Source: Bactericera cockerelli
Taxonomy: Eukaryota > Arthropoda > Insecta > Hemiptera > Triozidae
DNA length: 64,000 nt
Reading direction: 5' to 3'
NCBI GenBank assembly: GCA_024516035.1
Contig: CM044958.1
Location: forward strand, 44,178,303 to 44,242,302
A model generated the notes under the pieces. That model saw only the letters and a program-made list of their open reading frames with translations. It was not told the origin of the DNA and did not search any database. Numbering within the stretch: the first letter of the stretch is position 1; each line of letters opens with the position of its first letter. Positions 1 through 12,888 of this stretch are shown here, piece after piece. A program made the translations under genes and the position numbers.

Positions 1-380
1 TATCTGGTTTTTCAATAATTTCCTTAAACAGACATTATTTTAAGGTAATTTCGATTTCGAAACTTCTCTTCATCTAATTTTAGGTCGGTTGTTATCGCAT
101 TTGGTGCAAATATAAATAATTAATCCTGAGAAGCAATGTAAATAATCATGCTTTTAGTTTAATTAGCTATATTTTACGTTCTTTTAATCCCTTCGTTGCA
201 ATACTTTCTAAACAGAATTTCTTCCCTTGAGAACATACACTACTAATATTATAAAACAACGTGCTCCTTGTATTCTACGTTTAACCCAACACAGACAAAG
301 TGGTTCTTATATCTCAAGTTTATCTCTCTAGAACTCACCATAACCAATGTGCTCCCTTTTCCCTCAGTTTATCTGTCCTG
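1..380. other. Non-coding stretch, no gene seen
   Basis: AT-rich sequence without a convincing reading frame. A short segment near 318-372 (CCAATGTGCTCCC and a CCCTCAGTTTATCT-like end) recurs loosely at 855-900 and 1617-1650. These three related pieces each lie beside a SINE, so they may be old repeat DNA interrupted by insertions. No function can be assigned. Confidence 0.5.
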
Positions 381-729
381 TCTATACCGGTAACTCAGTG
401 GTAAAGGTGGCACTCTGTGAATCCAAAGATTCCAGAGTTCGTGGGTTCGAAACCCAGCCAGGACATGACAAGTTATCCTGATGAAATGCTCACGCGGTTC
501 CAGGGCGATTTTCCTATACTGAGTGGTCATACATCAGGGAGGTTTTAGTTGGTAGGTGCTGGTAAGAAAATTACCAGCAAGTCCAACATAACCTGGCGAG
601 ATCCGAAATGGGTGTGCAAGGGTGGATAACCACACTTGCAAGTCTATTTTGAGGTATCGTTTGGTAAACATGAGCTTTCCTACCTTGTTGTATGATTATC
701 AGTTTAGTTTCTTTGTAAAAAAAAAAAAA
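381..729 (+). mobile_element. tRNA-derived SINE (family A) with poly(A) tail
   Basis: The head reads like a tRNA. An A-box-like TAACTCAGTGGTAAAGGTGG is followed about 35 bp later by a B box (GTGGGTTCGAAACCCAGCC). A ~250-bp unrelated body follows and ends in a run of about 13 A at 717-729. That order (tRNA head, body, A-tail) is the standard SINE layout. Such elements are transcribed by RNA polymerase III and copied by LINE enzymes in trans. No second full copy of this body was noticed in the window. Confidence 0.75.
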
Positions 730-730
730 G

Positions 731-850
731 TTATCCTCCCATTTGGAATTTTTACCACATAATTATATTTGTGTCTTGGGCTTACTGCTGGAATAATGGG
801 ATTTAATAGTCCTAATCGCGCAGTATAAATGAAACGATATTATTTTATCT
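731..850. repeat. Interspersed repeat (family J), also at 62975-63100
   Basis: The segment around TACTGCTGGAATAATGGGA, followed by an AATCGCGCAGTATAA-like stretch and ending near ACGATATTATT, recurs at 62975-63100 in the same orientation with about 80% similarity by eye. It adjoins the poly(A) of the preceding SINE. It has no reading frame and is of unknown class. Confidence 0.6.
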
Positions 851-1221
851 CTTCAGAACTTAGCAATCTCAGCATAACCAAAATTTTCCCTATTTCCTCA
901 GGTAAATACTGAAGATGCAAAAGTCCAAAGTTGAGTGACGTAGCGCACGTGTCCACTCATACCTATTGAGGAAAAAATAGTCGCTGAATGTATGACTAGT
1001 GACACCATTATGACTATTCCTAATTTTAAGCAATATATTCAGTAGTGAAATTTATACACACATAAACATGAGCAACACTACATAATACAACACGCTCAGG
1101 ACACGGCAGGAGCCCAGAAAATTGCTTTCTGGCGTCCTCAGGTGTGAATACCCCAGCAATCCCTTTCACCACCATGACACATACATCATGGACACGGAAA
1201 GTAAAGTAAGTAAGTATGACT

Positions 1222-1518
1222 ATTTTTTTTTTTTTTTTTTTTTTTCAAAAGATGAATGTTTCACAGCCTTATTTTGTAGCCATGAAACAACAGCTACTGT
1301 AGACGCTTGTGGTCAGTGTTGTAGCCTGGCTATCCCGTAGTATGCCTCCCCTCTGATTGGCGAGAAGTGACACAATACTTCCCATATAGGTACTGGGTCA
1401 ACACGAGCGCTCTGGAAGGTATCCGTTACAAACAATTGTAACCAAATTAAAAATGCAATTTTTTTTTCGGTGCGGGGGTTCGAACCTGGGACTTTAACCA
1501 CTGAGCTATTCGTGCTCT
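1222..1518 (-). mobile_element. tRNA-derived SINE (family B), minus strand
   Basis: Read on the minus strand, the head at 1518-1470 has an A-box-like ATAGCTCAGTGGTTAAAG and a B box CAGGTTCGAACCCCCGC. A body follows and ends in a 24-nt T run on the plus strand (1222-1245), the poly(A) tail. The body segment around GGCATACTA..GGGAT..GCTACAACAC..GACCACAAG matches the plus-strand copy at 39161-39475, which establishes a dispersed family. Confidence 0.8.
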
Positions 1519-1554
1519 ACGATATTGGGAAATGATTAAATTTGAAGGTTCGTA

Positions 1555-1595
1555 ATACTGAGCTACCCACTACAGTAGTGACATAATAACACAAT
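1555..1595 (+). repeat. 3' end fragment of SINE family D
   Basis: CTACCCACT followed by GTGACATAATAACACA matches the last ~35 bp of the family D copies at 15432-15703 and 18505-18763. It sits just outside the head of the minus-strand SINE B and is probably a broken older copy. Confidence 0.5.
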
Positions 1596-1599
1596 GAAA

Positions 1600-3440
1600 G
1601 TACACACATAGATAACAACCAATGTGTTCCCTATATCCTCAGTTTATCTTCCAAGAAGCGAAACTCCAGAAAGAAGTAAAAGAAAAATGTTATTTTTCAA
1701 TAAATTATCCAATCTTTTTTATGTTGAAAAATAGTTTGATATAGGAGTTTTCAATAGCGATAGCGCTAACAAAGGCGGCAAATTGCGCTCACTTCTCAAG
1801 GAGCATGAGTTATGTTGAACCTTTGCCAGAGTTTCAAGTAATGGATGACGCTCTCGCTGCCAATAGTATGTATATGGGCTAATGTCTGACAGAGATGTGC
1901 TTTTATCTTCCAAAGTGAGGGTGAATTTTATTGCTTTGCATATGTGAAAAGAGAGGAAGACGTCTGTAGAGAAGTGTGTGCAATTAACTTTCGGATTTTG
2001 ATGAGCTTTCATGCGACTGCTGATGTTTTATTAACAGTAGCCTTTGATGATGTCTATTGTTTATTGAAACATTCGATGTAATTTTTACTTTTTTTATGGG
2101 TGTTACAGACCAATTTATGTGTAGAATACCTCTGTTGGTCTGAGAAAATGACCTGTACAAATACTTCCAAGTATCTAGGAGGTTTCCAAATAAATAAAAG
2201 ATCGAAAAAAATCTGTATAAATGTTTGTGAAAATTCTAACTATCATGTTCTTAGTATGGATCTTTGAGATACATGTCCAATTGTCCATCAAATTTGATAT
2301 ACAAGTGTCGCATGGCAAGCATCACTGAGATTAAAGAACTATATATCGCACTGGTACATTTTCCTATGTTCTATTGTGTTCTGTAGATTTTACCATATTT
2401 TTCATTTTCTTTACTATCCAGCATAGATCAATGTCATTCGAAAATGGAATATTTTGCTTACCTATTCAGCATATCGCAGATATAATCTGACTTGTACAAT
2501 GTACATAGAGCTGTGATGCATGAAATTTCGTCTTGATTGTTTCAACGTTGTTAACTTTATCATCAACTCTGATGATTCGTAAGAAATTGCCAAGGCTTGT
2601 TCTAGTCTCGTTGTCTCTGTTGTTCTCATCTCGTGTTGATGATATTTTAGAAATTCCATCATACTCAGCCTCCATTACGCTTTTACACATCTTCTTCTCA
2701 CTCTCTCACACACCATTATTATGTTGAGAGATATACCATTCCATCTTCCCTCACTCTCCCATCCGTAACTTTTCTACTCAGTTTAAGTGAGATGACCATC
2801 AATCTTCTCCTGGAACGTCTTTGTTCCTCTTCCACTTTCCTCTCGTCCTCGAGGCATCACATCCACATCAGCTTCAGCCTAGTTGTGTATTGTATATCCT
2901 GTATCCTCTTCCCACCATGGACCACCACAACACTTACGTCAAGATTCTTACAAGTTTCATTAATTTTCTTCAATGCCAAATTATATCACTTTTTATTTTA
3001 TTTTCTCTCCTTTATTCCCTGCGTTTAGTTATCTTCTTCGCGATGTATGTGGAGTCTCGACCATCTCGCCCTCAATCATCATCAGTCTTTCTCCTTTTCT
3101 GTTCATCGCCCATGGATTTTTTAAACAGTTAACAGCCTCTCTCATACTACCTAAATCTTATTTCAGACGTGATTTTACCACAAATTGATGTATATTCTTC
3201 TCATTTTTCTTTACTATTGCCCACATCACTTATATTATATTCTTTTTCAGCGTTTAGATAAATTTCTTGAGAAGTTAATCTCGATGAATGGAAGTACACG
3301 TTCGCGTGTAATCAAAACATTTTTTTTTTTTGTGATGTTATAGTTCTTGTAGCCAGCTTGGCTACAGCTCTGGTGGGAGTGATGGTCTCCAGCCAATTTG
3401 AGAGAAAAAGTTGGCTCGTTCTGAACCAAATATTACTAAT
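1600..3440. other. Non-coding stretch, partly CT-rich, no supported gene
   Basis: Only short open frames occur (largest about 100 codons, in pyrimidine-rich sequence at 2690-3130). They show low-complexity Ser/Leu/Phe composition and no recognisable domain. A 74-codon minus-strand frame at 2466-2690 has more normal composition but matches nothing I know. I leave it uncalled. Confidence 0.5.
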
Positions 3441-3449
3441 GAGCGAGGA

Positions 3450-3660
3450 ACCATCATTTATTTATTTATTTATTTAGAAACACTTTATTAGTAGAACATA
3501 CAGACAAATTCAGACAAATAATGGGAAAAAGTAAATATAAAAATGACAATAATAATAATATAACACAAGAAAAAAAAAAATAAAATATATACATATGTCC
3601 TAACTAAAGGGCGGGGTTATTGCCTATGGCAATCTCTTCCACCCAACCCATCATGAGAAA
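3450..3660 (-). mobile_element. Possible 3' tail of a truncated LINE
   Basis: On the minus strand the sequence runs through a TGGGTTGGGTGGAAGAG segment and a GCAATAACCCCGCC segment, then A-rich DNA with TAATAAA-like signals, ending at an (AAAT)n repeat (plus-strand ATTT repeats at 3455-3475). Many arthropod LINEs end in such a short GC-containing stretch plus a simple A-rich repeat. No reverse transcriptase coding remains here, so the class is inference. Confidence 0.35.
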
Positions 3661-3743
3661 TTGGACTATTTATTTATAAGCCATTAAACCCTTGGGAAAC
3701 TGCAAGTTAGCCTCCCTTGTTAGGGTTGGCTGGTCTGTTTATA

Positions 3744-4199
3744 CAGGGTGGACCAAAAAAAACGTTTACACCCGTTAATGGTAGATTACTGACGACATTT
3801 CCAGCCCGGATCTGCAATCCGTTTTTTTCGGATTCGCCTTTGTAACTGCACAAAGTGATTTTTTGCAACTTTCCGAAAAAGTCCGACTTTGGCTTATTCT
3901 TCAGGTCAGAACTTTTTTCCTGTTTAAGATGAGTTGATTCTGAACAATTCTGCAGAAAGCCAACAAAATTTCGATGTTTCTAGCTACACTACTTTCTTTT
4001 TTACGGTTTGGTTTGTCATATTTTTTTACACCTGAACAGAAAAAAACACACGAAAAAACTTTTTTACTAAATAAAACACTCGACATTTGTCCGAACAAAT
4101 TTTGGCACAGACATGGGCAAGTTTGATAAAAGTTGGCGGCCGCCCCGAGGATGCTAAAAAGTAATTTTACGATTTTTTATCACGTGATCTTCTGGGAAA
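3744..4199 (+). repeat. Left terminal inverted repeat of the 3.2-kb element
   Basis: Complementary to 6491-6943. Shared landmarks, in order from the tip, are the CGTTTACACCCGTTAATGG block, a GGATCTGCAATCCG block, a GTCCGACTTTGGCTTATTC block, a GGCGGCCG block and TCACGTGATC near the inner end. Confidence 0.75.
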
Positions 4200-4961
4200 A
4201 ATTATTAGATGTTTGCCAAAAACTCTTCAAAAATCCTAAGAGTTTTCTAGCTGTAGACTGTGTAAAGGCGTCTTGTATTGTTTACAAAAATTGTTTACAT
4301 TGCTTTTTTTGAATACCGCGGTCTCACAGGCCTTCATTAGCCAGTTTAGGAATATTCAAATGATAATTTTCGTGCTCTGCAGATTGTCAGTGGTGTTAGC
4401 TAGATGCGGTAATACTAAGAGTGATAGTCGCATGACCGTGGTTCAATTCTTGGCGGTCAATATTATTTTAATCGTCAAAAAAATCTGATTGAATATTTTA
4501 TTCATACCTGTATCTGGCCTGATGTAACACCAACAACGTATGGTTTTTTTTGGGGGTAATACCATCTGTAAATTGAGTTATATCAGATACTATTGGTATC
4601 ACAATACACATAATTATTATTCATGTAAGCCCCTGAGAGACTGTTTTCATAATGTAAGGATGGTTTTTCTTATGCTTCCCTACGAGAGAAAAAAAAACTA
4701 GCGAATTCTCCTAACGAAAATAGAGTTTAATAAAATGAAGCCAGGTAAATATGTAGGTAGGTTCTTCTATCATACACAATACTAATTAAATATCAAATAT
4801 TTACCGATTGCCAACTGATAATAGAAATCTTGAAAAAAAAAACCAATATAATAATTTGTAAAATTAATAAACTTTTGCAGTTTTTATTATGTTTTATACT
4901 ATTTTGATATAAACAAAAAGGTCTTTTAAAAATATTTTGTGTTAGTATGTTCAATGAGAAA

Positions 4962-5040
4962 CGATTAGAAGCGCACGATTAGCTCAGTGGTAAGCTAGTC
5001 ACTTGCCATGCGGAAGATCCCACCCGGGTCCAAACGCCAG
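4962..5040 (+). mobile_element. tRNA-like SINE head, truncated
   Basis: GCGCACGATTAGCTCAGTGG is an A-box-like tRNA 5' half, and CCCGGGTCCAAACGCC is a degenerate B box. The head resembles that of SINE family B (39161-39475), including the shared ATGCGGAAG segment, but the family B body does not follow clearly. Probably a short or decayed copy inserted inside the 3.2-kb foldback element. Confidence 0.5.
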
Positions 5041-5195
5041 AACCAGCAAAAAATTCATGACTACAAAATAAAAAGACTGTTGCCATTTTTTATTAAGCCA
5101 TAGTACACACAATGGATTCTCCTCACACAAATTTTTGAAACCAATGTTGACTTTAGTACCTTAGTTCTATCTCAGAACTCTCCCTCTACCAATAC

Positions 5196-5202
5196 CTTCT
5201 TG

Positions 5203-5251
<49 letters not shown>

Positions 5252-5252
5252 C
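5196..5252. repeat. (CT)n microsatellite
   Basis: An almost pure CT dinucleotide run. It produces the Ser/Leu-repeat frames seen in translation, which are not genes. Confidence 0.9.
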
Positions 5253-5659
5253 TCAATTCCCTCAGAGAAATTGCTGGAAGTGGCGTCCACCTTCCTGGAT
5301 GCAAAGGTTGAACCTCTTCATCATGTTCCGTCAAATGTTGCGGAAGATTTCAAGTTTTTCTGTCAGGTCATCGAATGCCAACAGGATTCTTGCTACCAGA
5401 TTCTGCTACTCTTGCGTCTCCACTGGTATTTTGTAAACTATGTTTTTCACGTGATCCCAAATGTTCCTGTTGGCAGCTCCATATGCTAAATGCATATCTG
5501 CCATTTCAGCATCCGAATAATAATAATTATGTAACTTGTACTAAAAAAAACTCAAGAGGTTTAAAGATAATTTTTCATAGAATACAGAAAAAAACACTGC
5601 CAATTATGGACACAATACTTCCTCGTGATTGCTTCACATTGTAAACACGTGCCAATTTT

Positions 5660-6180
5660 GAGATTTTATAGAAAATTACTTGTATCTCCAAAACGGCTCA
5701 ACCGATTTTCTTCAAATTTGTTTTATATGGTAGAATATCGTTTTTTCTACAATCTGAATTCCACAAAAAATTCTGTATCGGCAAGTCATGGTCCTTATTT
5801 TTTTACTTTTTTGTCCAAAATTTCGGATTTTCTTAAATATCAGAGTCAAATTATAATTAATTTAAAAATAAATATAAATAACCTATGTTAAACAATAATA
5901 TGCATATTCTTACAAAATTTCATCGAAATCGGGTGTACCGTTCACGAGATATAAGCGTTTAAGTAAAAAGTTAGTGGTCAGGCGCATGGTCTCTTTCACC
6001 CAGAACCGCTGGTATGAATTCGATGAATTTAAAATGGGACCATCTACAGAATATCTCCTAGATGTGTGCAAAATTTCATCAAAATCGGTCGAGTAGTTTC
6101 CGAGATTTGCGCGTTACAAGGAATCGTTTTAACAGACAGACCGACAGACCGACAGACCGACAGACGGACACAAAACCAAA
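5660..6180 (+). repeat. Degenerate insect-type repeat block ending in (ACAGACCG)n
   Basis: Three related segments carry an AAATTTCATC.AAATCGG motif followed by a GAG/ACGAGAT-type motif, at about 5690, 5915 and 6070. The last is followed by GCGCG, then four ACAGAC-type units (6133-6168). This layout is common at the 3' end of dispersed arthropod repeats. The class is uncertain (non-LTR 3' UTR or non-autonomous DNA element). Confidence 0.5.
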
Positions 6181-6490
6181 TTTACTCAGTAGGTTATGAA
6201 ACGTCCAGAAATATGAAAAAAATTGAAATCGGAGCAAAAAAATATTTTTTTTTACAAAAACGAACACAATACTTCCGATTTCTAATATTAGAAATTTCTC
6301 GGAAGTAATATGCTTGAAAACTATCATCGAGAAACAAACAATCATTCATTTAACTGGCCTTTAATTAATTCCAAGGAAAATAATTATCAGACATAAATAG
6401 CTAATTACTCTTTGAGTACAAGACGACCCTACACGGTCAACACTTTTAAGATTTTGAACATCATTTTTTGAGACTTACCTGGTTCGTTTT

Positions 6491-6943
6491 CCTAGAAGAT
6501 CACGTGATAAAAAATCGTAAAAAATTATTTTTTAGCATCCTTGGGTCGGCCGCCAACTTTTATCAAATTTGCCCATGTCTGTGCCAAAATTTGTTCGGGG
6601 AAATCTTGAGTGTTTCAAAGTGTAAAAAACTTACATGAGAATTTTTTTTCTATTCAGGTGTCAAAAAAGATGCCAAACCAAACGGTGAAAAACAAAGTAG
6701 TGTAGCTAGAAACATCGAAATTTTTTTGGCTTTCTGCAGAATTGTTCAGAATCAACTCATCTTAAACAGGGAAAAAGTTCTGCCCTGAAGAATAAGCCAA
6801 AGTCGGACTTTTTCGGAAAGTTGCTAAAAATCACTTTGTGCAGTTACAAAGGCGAATCCGAAAAAACGGATTGCAGATCCGGGCTAGAAATGTCGTCAGT
6901 AATCTACCATTAACGGGTGTAAACGTTTTTTTGGTCCACCCTG
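6491..6943 (-). repeat. Right terminal inverted repeat of the 3.2-kb element
   Basis: Reverse complement of 3744-4199 with scattered substitutions and small indels. The outer end is flanked by TA. Confidence 0.75.
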
Positions 6944-7154
6944 TAGTCCTCTTGTTTATCTTCTCCCTGTTTAATTTCCCTTCAGCCAGCAAGTTTTTTT
7001 TATCATCTTTGATAGCAGAGACCTTGAGCCCAATTACAAACTGCTATGTTGGAAAATTCATTTTGTCTATTCAAAAAAATTCATCATAATCGATTGGAGT
7101 AGAAAAGTCAATAAAAATGCCTTCGATATGTATGGGGTAATGCATTGTTACAGG

Positions 7155-7185
7155 ACGGATCCCATCAATTGTTGATGGGATCCGT
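7155..7185. repeat. Perfect 14-bp stem hairpin
   Basis: ACGGATCCCATCAA, a 3-nt loop (TTG), then the exact complement. Too short to be a typical microRNA precursor and not followed by a T run. It may be a remnant of a foldback end. Confidence 0.6.
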
Positions 7186-10100
7186 TGAGAACTTTTCTTG
7201 AATTGTTTCATGTTTTTTTTAATATGAAAGCAGATACCTACCAACAAATATGTATTAAAGTGTGAGTTATTATCATGATACTTTTACATACCAAGGCCAA
7301 TATTTCAGTTTAATAACCAAAAAGCAGACTCCAAATTGATTCATATGCAAATTTTCACATTTTCGAAGCATGTACATATTTTATTTACCAACATGTATGT
7401 ACTCGTATATGGCTACCTTGAATATTTTCCGCAAACAGTTGACTTATCCTGTCCACCTTGTCCCACATTGTAATGTTCAGCATATGTGGTGTGCCCAGCA
7501 TACAACTCCCTTGTGTGTTTTCATATTTTATCTCCATTCCTTGCAGATATCGTTTGCCCCAGTTTTCCATGATATGCGATACAGGGCTTTCTAATACGTT
7601 CATGTCAATTGCAGTTTGGTCTTTTTCTATTATTTCTAATCTCTCGCCGTTGACTGTTTTCGTACAATCTTTTTAATTACTCTTGGCTTCCTTACTTTTA
7701 TGTTCACAAAAGCTTTTTAGAGCAACATATTTGCCATTATCTCTTATGCTGGCTTTGTCTTGACACGTTTCTGTGGAAAACCAGACATCTGGTGGTAAGG
7801 TTCATTGCATCCTTTGTGTTCCTATCTATGAAAGAATCTCTCTTCCCTCCGTCCCTCTTTTATCGTCTACTTTTATAGTTCTAAAATCCAGTGTTTCTCA
7901 TTTTTAATCTTCCACCCTGTCCCACTTATATTCTGATTAAAGTCAGGAAGAATATTGTTTCTTGATCTATCACTCACCAGAGAACAGTTACAAAATGTCG
8001 CATAGAATAGTACAAACATTTACAACTATGCTTAATACTCCTGTATGATTTTCATTTCTGTTGAAAGTTAATTTTAAATGCCAAAGTTATACCATAATTT
8101 AAACAAATTTAGGAGGGAAAGACGATGCTATACGTTTTATCCACTTCGGGTTGGAGCTGTAGTTTCAGCAAATGAATCATTTGATTTTATATTATGGACT
8201 GATGGAGCGAAATAATAATATATTATTTTCCATCTTCATACGAAAAAAACATGCCAGTAAACTAATGTGGAACAGCCAGAAGAAGTTCTCACGAGTTATA
8301 AGTAAATAGATTATTGATTATCCACCCTATGTAAATATTCATATACCTTTTGACTGAGAACAGTCTATACCGTGTACATTATTGTGATCCCAGACAAATT
8401 TAAACTGTTTAATAAAACTCACGTTTGCATGCAGTGCGGAGCTTCATTCTGTAATTGAAGATGTGAGTATGATTGAAAGTATAGGTAAACATTTCCATGT
8501 GCTGACAGGGTGGGCTAATGGATTCTGCTTTACACAATGTGTGCTGAAGCTCGAACCTTCCTGGCGTAATAGAGAGACTTTCAGCTTTGAAAAACACTTG
8601 AGAGGGGGATCTGAGAATGATCGACATCACAATACATGAAAACAAATCTTTGAGGCAATTTGGCTAGAATTTTTAATCTCGAACCTCTGAAGCAAAATAT
8701 ATTAAATTTATTAAAACTTAAAAAAGACATTCTTTAAAACATCATCTACGAGGAAACAACCGAAAAACTTGCAGCATTCGCTCGCTGAATATTCATAAAA
8801 TAAAAAAACAAAACTATATAAATTCATGACTACCTACATTAATTTTTTAATGGTTATCTAAATACTGCTGCTGGTGTAAAGGAACTTTTCAGTCTCAACT
8901 TGGCAGTATAAACAAGGCATATTCTATTCTGAATATATATTAAGAGATATAGTGTACAAACATGATCGTTTAGAACCTTGGGTTACCCAAATTCACAAGG
9001 CATTCTCTACCATTCAACCCTGAGATGCAAGTTTTATACTTGGCAACCTGCATATACTACTTAAAATATTTCCTGCGTATCCCGTGTTCTTCAGGCAGTC
9101 TTAGTGCAAATATTTCAAAGTGATTTACCACCCAGTTTTGCAAGGTTTATTCCCATACCTCCATTCGCAAGATCGTTCATATTACAAAATAGAAATATGA
9201 AGCATTTTTATATTACGTATTTATCAACATATTAGTAGTAATTTCAGTAATGGTCCACATATGTAAGTCGAGACTTTTCATAATAGCATACACAAGAGTA
9301 TATATCCATGTTTTTTGAGCGCTCAGATCTAATGGATATCTTCACAGAGATGAGAAAATATAGTTTTCATCATCATTGGGTCCTCAAAATATCATCTTGT
9401 CGTTGTGGGGGACATAGGTTACTGCATTTCATCTAGTCATTCCGTGCTTGTTCATTACTGTGTAGGTGGTACAGCACATGTTTAATATTAGCTAAAATTA
9501 AATGAGAGATGAACATTTATGATTCTTTCAGACCGTCCGTCAATTCAATCATGCCATCCAGGATGAATAGACCCATCCGGAAGAAATCAAAGCAACTCAT
9601 GGATAAAGAACGGGAGAATTTCATCTGATACGAATGAAGTGGATTTTAAAAATTAAAGACACAAGAAAATAAGTAAAACTTTATATTTGCTAATAAAAAA
9701 AAGAAACTGAAAGTTGTTATAATTGAAAAGGAAATGATAAAAGTTTGGATCCGTTCCAACATCCTAGAGACGAAATGGTGCTCACTGCTCCTCAGTAATA
9801 TCACTTTGGAAAGTTTAAATGTGTAACAATAATGTACACCTGGGTTGTGTAGGAACATCAGTCGGTTGTGGAAACTTTTCACCACGACGCTGAGCGACAT
9901 ATTAACAATAAATCAGGCGGGTTCGTGTCTAATGATTTGACCCAAATACATAATCACTCTGCAGCATCTTCTTACATTCTAACTAGTAATTTACTTCCTT
10001 TTCTCTCAACGCCATTTCCTTTTTAAAAAAATGTAAAGTATAATGAAAAGAAAAAAAGAATGCTTCATTTTCTCGGCGTCATTATCATTGTGGCATTTTG

Positions 10101-10374
10101 TCTGATATAATGGTGGAGCATATTTCCAGACAAAGCTTTTCGCAGGTAGCTCCACAGACGCGTTTCAGACATTTCAGACTCCGCTTTTCACATTACCATA
10201 GTAAGAGAATCTCTACTGTAGGAATATTTTCTTGTCTATGTTTTCTTTGAGACTGGCTAATTCTTAACTATTTGTTGATACCCAGAAAGATGATTTATTT
10301 ACTTGTCGTTAACGTTTCATTAAATGTCGCTAACATCAGAATTTCTCTTTTTTTTCTTCTTTAAAAAAAAAAAA

Positions 10375-10460
10375 GATGAATGGAGGGTTACACCCTCGTC
10401 GTGATATGACCAATTGACCATGCACTTGAAAGTGAAGTTAAACCCAAATTAGAAAAAAGT
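10375..10460 (+). repeat. Tail fragment of the 5S-derived SINE
   Basis: The segments GAATGGAGGGT, CGTCGTGATATGACC and GAAGTTAAACCC match, in order, the 3' body of the complete element at 19774-20036 (GCGAATGGAGGGT, GTCGTGATATGACC, GCGACGTTAAACCCC). The 5S head is absent. Confidence 0.65.
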
Positions 10461-12888
10461 ATATCACAGACTTTCTCTATTTTGTAGCCTGCCCATGCCC
10501 CTAGTATGCTTTTGATTTAGAAGTTTTCATATTTAACTTTTTAAACCGACCGTTTTGAAATGAACTATATAATATTATTTTGATTGATTATGGCTATGAG
10601 TGCTTGGAGAGACTGCTCCAGACAATCAAAAAGAACACCGTTTTGATTGATACAACCATATGGATTTCTAAGAGCAAACCTGAAATAACTTTTTTAGTTT
10701 TTTTTTTTCAAACGATTTTTCTTTCTTTAGAAATTGTGAGTTTTATTTCAGTTCAACCTTTTCATTATAATTTCCTTTTCAACGAATGAATGTCAAACAC
10801 GAGTTATTAAATGCTTCATTATGGATATTCATTATCTGACTGCAAACGTCTCTCCATATGTTTTTTTTTTTATTATTCTCTTTGTCGTCGGAACAAAGAG
10901 AAAGGAACGTTGTTTTTCTCTTCTGCAGGGGAGATCTTCTTCTTCATGAAAAACATAAGTAAATAAAATGAAAACAAAGTAGTCGAAAAAACGGAGGAAA
11001 AGGGGTTTAAGTATTTTAGCACAAAAAGACAGAGGGTTAACTAGTGCGGGAGATGAAGAAGGGACTCTGTTTCAAGTTTACAAGCAAAGAATGTAAGACG
11101 GTATACCCGCGGGCAGGTTTTGAATACGAAAGCTTCCTATTCTCCTTTGACATAACCCCGCACCGCTGTGTAACATTTTTCTTTCCTCTCTTGTCATTGG
11201 TACTTCCTCCAACTTGCTTGCAAAGCCAACGGTTCCCTCCAACGTCGTGAGTATAGGAGGAAATATTTCAAGAGAAACTCACAACGCTTACTTGAACAGA
11301 TCGGACTTTCAAAATTGGACACATTATTTTGTGTCTCTCAATGCTCCACCCCACGATTAAGTATTATTTATTTATTTTTTATGCGTACATATACACACGC
11401 AATAATACTATTACATTTACGTGTAAGTCAATTAGAAGGCTATGTTTTTGACAGCTTTGAATATCACATCTTGTGATTGTCTGTTATGTCAGGTATTATT
11501 TAGTATAATAATCGGTAACCCCAAGATGAGTATAATAAATCGAATAATGTTACTCTTAAAATTGATACAGTTATGTATAATGTATATGCATCTCCAGGGA
11601 TCGATTTGTACAAACAGAGAGTAAATCAAAATAAAACGCAATATCAGTCATGAGAGCCAGAGGGAAGAGAAATGGGAAGTCTGCTATGGTCAACAACGTA
11701 TGGTAAATTCCGAGAAGATGTTTCGAAAATACTCCTACACCCACGTTAATAATATATTTAGAGAACAAAAATAATTAAGTGAAAGAAAAAAAAAATCCCT
11801 TCAACCTACCACTGGATTCTTGGAAGATAAAGGTAGAGAAAAAGAGCACACCACTTGACCTTTATTCCATCTTGCACTTGACCTTTTGTGCATGTTAACA
11901 AGACAGAAATGTTTGTGGACTTTGAATCAGTTTATGGAACTACTAACCAAGGTACGCACCATAGTTGTTGAACAAAAAGGGTAAACGTGGATGGAAAAAG
12001 AGAAAAACAAGACCTGCAACAATGAATATGATTTGGTAGTACTTGCTCTCCAGTTTCTCATCAGTGGGAAACGGAATAAAAATTTGAAAATCTTACTAGG
12101 TACTTTAATACATGTGATAGTCTTTTGAGTAAAAATGTTGGCGTTTTATCTGGTAAAAGAGAGAAATTCTTATCAAGAATGTGAAAAAAATTGTTCGTTC
12201 TGGAAATTCAAAAATCCTGTCAGTGTAAAATTCAATAAATTAGTCTCTAGGATTCACATGGAACATATTTTCCCTTTCGACCACAGAGTAAAAATTGAAG
12301 TTTTTTGAACTTTTTTTCCCCAGAAATTAACTTACTAAAAAAACACAAGAAAATAATCAAATTATACGAAAACTTATTCGAAATACTTCTTAAAGAAATG
12401 TTTTGGTGTGACTCTACTCGAAGGCTATGTATGAAGAGATACGAAGCCTATGTAGCAGATATATAGCATCCCCTCTCCATATATTAGGATTCCCTTTCCG
12501 TGAGAGCTGAAATCCTTGAGGGACTTGAATGGCACAGAAATATAAAGGAGTAACTTGTGTTCTTTCTCAAGGAGCAGAGTTTACTGCCTTCTGTTTGCTT
12601 TCTGACTAATAAGTTAAGATTTCCTTGAGATCTTCCTTGGCAGGATTTCTTATCTCATTCCTTATTAAGTGTGTATACATATAGGCGATATCATCATGTT
12701 CCTTCTTAAGTTATACACAGGGTGTAATGATATCCGCTAAAAAACTGAAAAAAGGGCTTTTCAATCTCAGATGCAAATGAGTAATTTAATTTGAGTATAT
12801 TTCTTCGGAGCATAATGTTCTTGTCAGAAGTATTCAGTGTGTTTTTGAAGAATTGTGGAAAAAAATGAAGAATTTATATCAACCCATT

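Larger units (their letters stand above)
3744..6943. mobile_element. 3.2-kb foldback element flanked by TA, non-autonomous
   Basis: The ends are inverted copies of each other. The element starts CAGGGTGGACCAAAAAAA at 3744 and ends with its complement at 6943. The arms run to about 4199 on the left and start at about 6491 on the right (~450 bp each), diverged by scattered substitutions and small indels. Both ends are flanked by TA (3742-3743 and 6944-6945), the target duplication typical of Tc1/mariner-type elements. No frame over 90 codons lies inside, so no transposase is present. The interior holds a tRNA-like SINE head, a CT microsatellite and an insect-type 'ATCGG..GAGTAGTTTCCGAGAT' repeat block. 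Confidence 0.75.
6946..12888. other. Long non-coding stretch without supported genes
   Basis: AT-rich DNA. All open frames are under about 90 codons and lack recognisable domains or codon structure. Within it I see only a small hairpin (7155-7185) and a 5S-SINE tail fragment (10375-10460). An ACAGGGTGT motif at 12718 resembles the tip of the foldback elements but has no visible partner. Confidence 0.55.

Noticed and set aside
381..465. A functional tRNA gene
   Set aside because: The cloverleaf is incomplete, and the head is followed by a SINE body and poly(A).
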